Below, piece after piece: positions 5,041 through 9,458 of a stretch of DNA of 9,458 nucleotides; within the stretch, counting starts at the first letter, position 1; every line of letters starts with the position of its first letter. A program made the position numbers and the translations under genes. The DNA is from RUG572 sp051884915 (GTDB lineage: Bacteria; Verrucomicrobiota; Kiritimatiellia; RFP12; UBA1067). The stretch lies in assembly GCA_051884915.1 (NCBI GenBank), contig JBJEWF010000092.1, positions 1 to 9,458 of the forward strand, in the 5' to 3' direction. The notes beneath the pieces were generated by a model. It had not been told where the DNA came from, made no database searches, and worked only from the letters and a program-made list of their open reading frames with translations.

Positions 5041-6807
5041 ATGAATGCCACAGGAAAAATCGTCGGCGTCAATGGCAACATGATTACCGTCGCGTTCGAC
5101 GGGGCCGTCGCCCAGAACGAAGTCGGCTACGCCGTGCTGGGCGGCAAGAAGCTGATGGCCGAAATCGTCCGCGTCCGCAAGGGCACGTGCGACATGCAGG
5201 TGTTCGACGCCACGACCGACCTCGCGGTCGGCGACGCCGTGGAATTCTCGGGCAACCTGCTGGCGGCCGAACTCGGCCCCGGCATGCTGACCCAGGTGTA
5301 CGACGGATTGCAGAACCCGCTGGAGGAACTGGCGAAGGAGGCCGGCAAGATCTCCGACGACGCGGCCTTCTTCCTGCAGCGCGGCATGTATCTCCCCGGC
5401 CTTCCCCGCGACAAGCGGTGGACATGGCATCCGACGGCGAAGCCCGGCGACCGCGTGAGCGCCGGCGAAGCGCTCGGCTGGGTCCCGGAAGGCATCTTCG
5501 ACAACCAGACGATGCCCGGCCACAAGATCATGGTTCCCTTCGCGCTCCGCGGCGTCTACACGGTGAAAAGCGTGGCGGCGCCGGGCGACTACACGGTCGC
5601 CGAGGACATTGCCGTGCTCACGGACGCCGACGGCAGGGACGTCCCCGTCCAGATGATGCAGCGCTGGCCGGTCAAGATGCCGATCACCTGCTTCGTCGAA
5701 CGCCTTGAGCCGACGGAGACGCTGGAAACGACGGTCCGCACGATCGACACGTTCTTCCCCGTGGCCGTGGGCGGAACCTACTGCATTCCGGGACCGTTCG
5801 GCGCCGGCAAGACGGTTCTGCAGCAGACGACGGCCCGCTACGCGAAGATCGACATCGTGATTTCCGCCGCCTGCGGCGAACGCGCCGGCGAAGTCGTGGA
5901 GACGCTGAAGGAATTTCCCGTGCTTGACGACCCGCGGACGGGCCGCAAGCTGATGGACCGCACGATCATCATCTGCAACACCTCGTCCATGCCGGTCGCC
6001 TCGCGCGAAGCGTCCGTGTACACGGCGGTGACGCTGGCGGAATACTATCGCCAGATGGGGCTCAACGTGCTCGTGCTGGCGGACTCCACGTCCCGCTGGG
6101 CGCAGTCCATGCGCGAGCTGTCCGGCCGGCTGGAGGAAATTCCCGGCGAAGAGGCGTTTCCGGCCTATCTGGAATCGCGCATTGCGGCGTTCTACGAACG
6201 CGCCGGCCGCGTGCGGCTGAAAGACGGCTCCGTCGGTTCCGTCACGATCGGCGGCACGGTGTCCCCCGCCGGCGGCAACTTCGACGAGCCGGTGACGCAG
6301 GCCACGCTGAAGGTGGTGGGCGGTTTCCACGGCCTGTCCCGCGCCCGTTCGGACGCCCGGCGCTATCCGGCCATCGACCCGCTTGAATCCTGGAGCCACT
6401 ACAACTCCGTCATCGAGGACGCGCGCGTGGAGCGCGCCCGCCTCCTGCTGCGCAAGGGCAACGAAGTCGGCCAGATGATGAAGGTCGTGGGCGAGGAAGG
6501 CACCTCGCTGGCGGACTTCACGGACTATCTCAAGGCCGAATTCCTCGATGCCGTGTATCTGCAGCAGAATGCGTTCTCCGACTCCGACGCCTCCACGCCG
6601 GTCGCGCGCCAGAAGCTGATGTTCGACATTGTCGAGAAGGCGCTGTTCACGGACTACGCGTTCGCGGACAAGGACGGCACGCGCCGGTTCTTCATGGATC
6701 TCCAGCAGACCTTCATCGACTGGAACGACAAGAAACTCGATTCGGCGGAGTTCGAGCAGATCCGCGGCCAGCTGATCGCCAAAATCGACGCCGCCGCCCG
6801 CGCCTGA
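5041..6807 (+). CDS. atpA: V-type ATP synthase catalytic subunit A
   Basis: This 588-residue subunit is the nucleotide-hydrolysing or -synthesising subunit of the V1 head. Walker A is GPFGAGKT at 251-258. The catalytic glutamate is in CGERAGE (E280), and the Walker B region is LNVLVLADSTSRW at 341-353, followed by the MRELSGRLEEIPGEE segment. TVSPAGGNFDEPVTQ at about 406-420 and GGFHGLSRARSDARRYPAIDPLESWS are the form seen in bacterial V-ATPases of the Chlamydia/Bacteroidetes type. The insert of roughly 90 residues after the N-terminal barrel (about 110-200), specific to subunit A and absent from F-type beta, is present. It is intact, with start supported by GAGGA (5030-5034) six bases upstream and 29 bp after the DUF2764 stop. 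No subunit B gene follows, which is unusual. Confidence 0.97.
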   Translation: MNATGKIVGVNGNMITVAFDGAVAQNEVGYAVLGGKKLMAEIVRVRKGTCDMQVFDATTDLAVGDAVEFSGNLLAAELGPGMLTQVYDGLQNPLEELAKEAGKISDDAAFFLQRGMYLPGLPRDKRWTWHPTAKPGDRVSAGEALGWVPEGIFDNQTMPGHKIMVPFALRGVYTVKSVAAPGDYTVAEDIAVLTDADGRDVPVQMMQRWPVKMPITCFVERLEPTETLETTVRTIDTFFPVAVGGTYCIPGPFGAGKTVLQQTTARYAKIDIVISAACGERAGEVVETLKEFPVLDDPRTGRKLMDRTIIICNTSSMPVASREASVYTAVTLAEYYRQMGLNVLVLADSTSRWAQSMRELSGRLEEIPGEEAFPAYLESRIAAFYERAGRVRLKDGSVGSVTIGGTVSPAGGNFDEPVTQATLKVVGGFHGLSRARSDARRYPAIDPLESWSHYNSVIEDARVERARLLLRKGNEVGQMMKVVGEEGTSLADFTDYLKAEFLDAVYLQQNAFSDSDASTPVARQKLMFDIVEKALFTDYAFADKDGTRRFFMDLQQTFIDWNDKKLDSAEFEQIRGQLIAKIDAAARA

Positions 6808-6815
6808 CGCGTCCG

Positions 6816-6848
6816 CCCGTCCGGCGCGGTCATTCGCCGCCGGACGGG
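6816..6848. terminator. Bidirectional hairpin at the convergent gene junction
   Basis: CCCGTCCGGCG (6816-6826) and CGCCGGACGGG (6838-6848) are perfect 11-bp inverse copies around an 11-base loop. The stem begins 9 bp past the subunit A stop. The minus-strand stop codon of the metallo-hydrolase gene (6830-6832) lies in the loop, so the second arm is coding for that gene. No T-run follows on either side, so it may be a Rho-assisted or structure-only terminator or an RNA 3'-end stabiliser serving both converging transcripts. Confidence 0.6.
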
Positions 6849-8446
6849 GCCAGCGCGCAATCCAGCACCGCCGCTCCCGCCGCGTCCAGTTCGATTTTCA
6901 GCGGATCCACCGACGGCGTCTCCGCGGTGAACACGTACGGATAGAGCGCGCACGCCGGCAGAAACGCGCGCGCGCCAAGGGCATAGCCCACGGTCATGCG
7001 CCGGCCCTCCTTCGTCACGAACGCCACCAGCTCGCGCGCGCCGGACGGCAACGGCGCGGGCGGCAGATAGTCGAGGCCCAGCTGGCCCCAGTACCAGCCC
7101 GCCGTCCCCTTGGGCGCGCGCCGGCACGCGAAGCGCCTGCCGTCGGGAAGAACGAGCGCGCCGCCCGGCATGTCGACCGCCGCCACGGGTCCCCGCAGAT
7201 GCCCCCAGGGACTGGCTGCCGGATTCTTCACGAACGATCCGCTTTCGGGAAAGAGTTCCGCGGCGGGGGCCGGACTGCCGCCGATCCAGACCAGGCGGCC
7301 GCCCGCCTTCAGATGGGCGGCGAGCGCGCGCACCACGGCCGCGGCGGAGAATCCCCGGTGGTCGCCCAGGCCGCTGCCCGGCATGACGAGCGTCTTCACC
7401 CCGGCCGGGACGCCCGCCGCCATGACGGCGCGGATGTCGAGCAGCGCGGCCTTGCGCGTTTTCCTGAGCGTGGTGCAGATCTGGGCGGCGAAGACGCGGT
7501 TCGCCATGAAGACGATGCCGCGCGTCCAGAAGCCCGTCGGATCGTAGATGACGCCGATTTCGGGCACCTCGCCCGCTGCGGGCCAGAGGCCGCGCGTGAA
7601 GGAGTCGAGCCGCACGTCGCGGGCGGCCAGAAAGCGATGCGCGAACTCCTGCGCGCGGGCGGCCTCGGCCTTGCCGTCAAAATCGGGCACGGCGGGCTGC
7701 GCGGCGAAATGTTCGGCGGCCTGCAGCGCCTCGCACGTCCGGCGGACGGCGAAGGCGGCTTCCGCGGCAAAGGCCTGCAGCGCCGCATCTCCGCCCGTCG
7801 CGAAATCCACGTCGTAGCGATAGTAGTCCGTTCCCGCCAACTCGTCCGCATGGCAGGCCGCCCAGACCGACGCGGGCGCAACGTCCGTCCCCGTGAAATC
7901 GAGCGCCGCGCACGCCCGTTCGAGCAGCGCCCGGCCCTGCGGCGTCTGGTCGAGAACGGAACAGTCGGTCGCCACCTTCGTCGCCAGTCCCAGCGCCGTC
8001 CAGTTGTAGCAGACCAGCTGGATGAGCGGCGAGTGGTTGGCGCTCACGGCGTCCGCCACGCTGTGGTTGAAATTGGCCAGCAGGAATCCGACGGCCTCCT
8101 CCTTGCCGGCCTTCATGGCGCGGGCCAGCGCGCGGACGAGCTCGCAGCGGGCGTCGGCGGCATGGAAGCGGTACATGACGGCCGGCCGGCCCGAGGCGGC
8201 GGCCAGCCGCGCGCGAAGCTCCCCGTCCAGATAGGCGGACCTCTCCGCCAGCGTGGTCTTCGTGTCGTCGGGCGCGTGGCAGGACGCGACGAAGAGCCGG
8301 CCGCCCGCGCCGGCGCGAAGGCGCGCGCCCCACGCGCCGGGCAGAACGCGCAGCGTCTCGCGGGCGATGGCGTCATGCCCCGCGCCCCAGCCGAAGACCG
8401 GCCCGACGGCCAGCGGCAGGACGGCCAGCAGAACGAGACGGCGCAT
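6830..8446 (-). CDS. Exported zinc phospholipase C/S1-P1 nuclease-like protein with a second C-terminal domain
   Basis: This 538-residue protein starts MRRLVLLAVLPLAVGPVFG, a clean signal peptide whose predicted cut would leave Trp20 as the mature N-terminus, followed by GAGHD. In zinc phospholipase C and S1/P1 nucleases the N-terminal Trp is itself a metal ligand. Further ligand-like residues are H24, D60 or D61, H95, and NHSVADAVSANH, where H128, D132 and H138 have exactly the H-x3-D-x5-H spacing of those enzymes. The last ligand pair (H-x3-D/E) is not obvious; H199 in CHADE is the nearest candidate. From about residue 295 a separate region begins (VIYDPTG, then TLVMPGSG, RLVWIGG) resembling a glutamine-amidotransferase-like fold with no GxCxG nucleophile. 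Fold and metal site are inferred; phosphodiester hydrolysis is likely but unproven. It lies 8 bp after the mannosidase gene and is probably cotranscribed. AGGG sits six bases before the start. A longer frame to 8740 is rejected because it overlaps the mannosidase and buries the signal. Confidence 0.6.
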   Translation of the reverse strand: MRRLVLLAVLPLAVGPVFGWGAGHDAIARETLRVLPGAWGARLRAGAGGRLFVASCHAPDDTKTTLAERSAYLDGELRARLAAASGRPAVMYRFHAADARCELVRALARAMKAGKEEAVGFLLANFNHSVADAVSANHSPLIQLVCYNWTALGLATKVATDCSVLDQTPQGRALLERACAALDFTGTDVAPASVWAACHADELAGTDYYRYDVDFATGGDAALQAFAAEAAFAVRRTCEALQAAEHFAAQPAVPDFDGKAEAARAQEFAHRFLAARDVRLDSFTRGLWPAAGEVPEIGVIYDPTGFWTRGIVFMANRVFAAQICTTLRKTRKAALLDIRAVMAAGVPAGVKTLVMPGSGLGDHRGFSAAAVVRALAAHLKAGGRLVWIGGSPAPAAELFPESGSFVKNPAASPWGHLRGPVAAVDMPGGALVLPDGRRFACRRAPKGTAGWYWGQLGLDYLPPAPLPSGARELVAFVTKEGRRMTVGYALGARAFLPACALYPYVFTAETPSVDPLKIELDAAGAAVLDCALAPSGGE

Positions 8447-8454
8447 GGCGGACC

Positions 8455-9458
8455 CTAGCGGTAGGTCATGCGCAGATGGAAGACGGACAGCGCCGCCTTG
8501 AAGTCGACGAAGCGCGTGGCGGGATTCTTCGGCGTGAACGTCAGCGTCACCGGCTTTTCCGGGTAGAGCGTGAAGCTGTTGTCGTCGAACTCGCCCGCGA
8601 TTCCCGTGGCATTGACCCACGTGAAAAACGCCGGATGGTCGGTCGTCACGACCACCTTCCAGACGCCGGCGTCGTTGACCGGCTTGATGCGGACGTCGGC
8701 ATCCGCCAGCGGGCACGCCTTGTAGGCGTTGAACATCCACTCGTTGGCGAACGAATAGGGCTTGCCGGCGACCGTGGTCTCCAGAAGCAGCGACAGGAAG
8801 CGTTCCGCCCGTTCCTTTTCGGTGCCGAAGCGGGACACGTCAAACGCCGCGAGCCGCGTTGCGGACCGCGGCGGCAAGATGCCGTTCAGAACCTTCACCT
8901 CCTTGACGCCGCCCTTGAAATCGCGCGTCGCCATCTGCACCTTGGCCGTGACGGTCTCCCCCTCGTCGTTCAGCGCCCAGATCTCGACCTTCGACGGATC
9001 GCCGTCCGCCGGGGCCGCCAGCACGGCCACGTTCGCGAAGAAGCGCTTGGCGTGGTACTGCAGATGCTTCCACTTGCCGCCGTACTCGATCGAACTCCAG
9101 CTCGCCACCGGCCAGTTGTCGTTCAGCTGCCAGAAGAGCGTGCCCATGCACCGCGGCCGCAGGCGGCGCCAGCCTTCCACGGCGGTCTTGATCGCCATGG
9201 CCTGCTGGATCTGCGACACCCACAGCATCGACTCCGCGCTCTCCGGAAAACGGAAGTAGCGCGCCATCGTCTCCAGAATGCGGCGGTTGCCGCCGTCGTT
9301 CTTCTGGTGGTATTCGAAATCGGGGGCCGTCGGATTCAGCTGGTCGGGACCGCAGAACGTCCGCGCGACTTCCGGCGACGAAAAGCTCTGGTAGCCGAAT
9401 TCGCTGCAGAAGCGGGGCTTGTACTTGTAGTAGTTGTCAACTCCCTTGTTTTCGTGCC
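8455..9458 (-). CDS. Beta-mannosidase, GH2 family, 3' part (runs off right edge)
   Basis: The visible C-terminal 333 residues belong to a GH2 beta-mannosidase, which removes terminal beta-linked mannose from oligosaccharides or glycans. The frame is open to the window edge, and the ATG at 9267 is internal. PRFCSEFGYQSF near the edge holds the catalytic nucleophile Glu (codon 9400-9402) in the SEFG context typical of these enzymes. WQLNDNWPVASWSSIEYGGKW follows about 90 residues later, the end-of-barrel signature of the family. The remainder is two beta-sandwich-like domains ending in FHLRMTYR. Full-length members are commonly around 800-900 residues, so well over half is missing; whether it carries a signal peptide cannot be seen. 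The acid/base Glu would lie beyond the window. The next gene starts 8 bp after its TAG. Confidence 0.92.
   Translation of the reverse strand, partial: HENKGVDNYYKYKPRFCSEFGYQSFSSPEVARTFCGPDQLNPTAPDFEYHQKNDGGNRRILETMARYFRFPESAESMLWVSQIQQAMAIKTAVEGWRRLRPRCMGTLFWQLNDNWPVASWSSIEYGGKWKHLQYHAKRFFANVAVLAAPADGDPSKVEIWALNDEGETVTAKVQMATRDFKGGVKEVKVLNGILPPRSATRLAAFDVSRFGTEKERAERFLSLLLETTVAGKPYSFANEWMFNAYKACPLADADVRIKPVNDAGVWKVVVTTDHPAFFTWVNATGIAGEFDDNSFTLYPEKPVTLTFTPKNPATRFVDFKAALSVFHLRMTYR

Noticed and set aside
3776..5041. Minus-strand frame opposite subunit E and the DUF2764 gene, continuous with the small basic ORF
   Set aside because: The upper part is antisense to two well supported genes and crosses the divergent promoter. 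Only the final 35 codons, which have their own ATG and ribosome site, were kept.
5023..6399. Minus-strand open frame of 458 codons opposite subunit A
   Set aside because: It is His/Arg/Gly-rich low-information translation antisense to an intact conserved catalytic subunit; a shadow frame.
7199..8458. Plus-strand open frame of 419 codons opposite the metallo-hydrolase gene
   Set aside because: Its composition is that of a GC-rich shadow (runs of Arg, Gly and Ala), with no motifs, and the opposite strand encodes a signal peptide and metal-ligand pattern.

Overview
The window is GC-rich throughout (by eye roughly mid-60s percent) and coding-dense. It combines a bacterial V-type ATPase cluster of the Chlamydiae/Bacteroidetes/Spirochaete kind (with the DUF2764 gene between subunits E and A) with several exported carbohydrate-active or hydrolytic proteins, including a twin-arginine-exported Gfo/Idh/MocA dehydrogenase. 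That mix suggests a PVC-superphylum bacterium, perhaps of the Kiritimatiellota/Lentisphaerota/Verrucomicrobiota side. This placement is inferred from gene content, not from a marker-gene comparison.

Layout: positions 1-260 are non-coding on present evidence and hold a hairpin/promoter-like element and an imperfect 28-bp direct repeat. Two minus-strand genes follow: a Tat-exported Gfo/Idh/MocA oxidoreductase (261-1664), which has its own extended -10 promoter, and upstream of it a secreted TIM-barrel glycosidase-like protein (1749-3665) preceded by an overlapping 35-codon basic small ORF (3668-3775). A compact AT-richer divergent promoter region (about 3776-3883), with a palindrome at its centre, separates these from the plus-strand genes: V-ATPase subunit E (3884-4465), a DUF2764 protein (4478-5011) and catalytic subunit A (5041-6807). 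The V-ATPase run stops there. No B, D, I or K gene follows, and an 11-bp perfect inverted repeat marks the convergent junction. The right-hand third is minus-strand: an exported protein that looks like a zinc phospholipase C/S1-P1 nuclease domain joined to a second C-terminal domain (6830-8446), and, 8 bp upstream, the 3' part of a GH2 beta-mannosidase (8455 to beyond 9458).

How the parts fit: the flanking minus-strand genes look like a glycan or nutrient scavenging complement (mannoside hydrolysis, sugar oxidation or isomerisation in the envelope, possible phosphodiester hydrolysis). The V-ATPase genes are housekeeping energy or ion-transport genes. The most interesting features are the split V-ATPase cluster, the shared divergent control region with its overlapping small ORF, and the metallo-hydrolase fusion. 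I see no CRISPR array, transposon, defence system or RNA gene.
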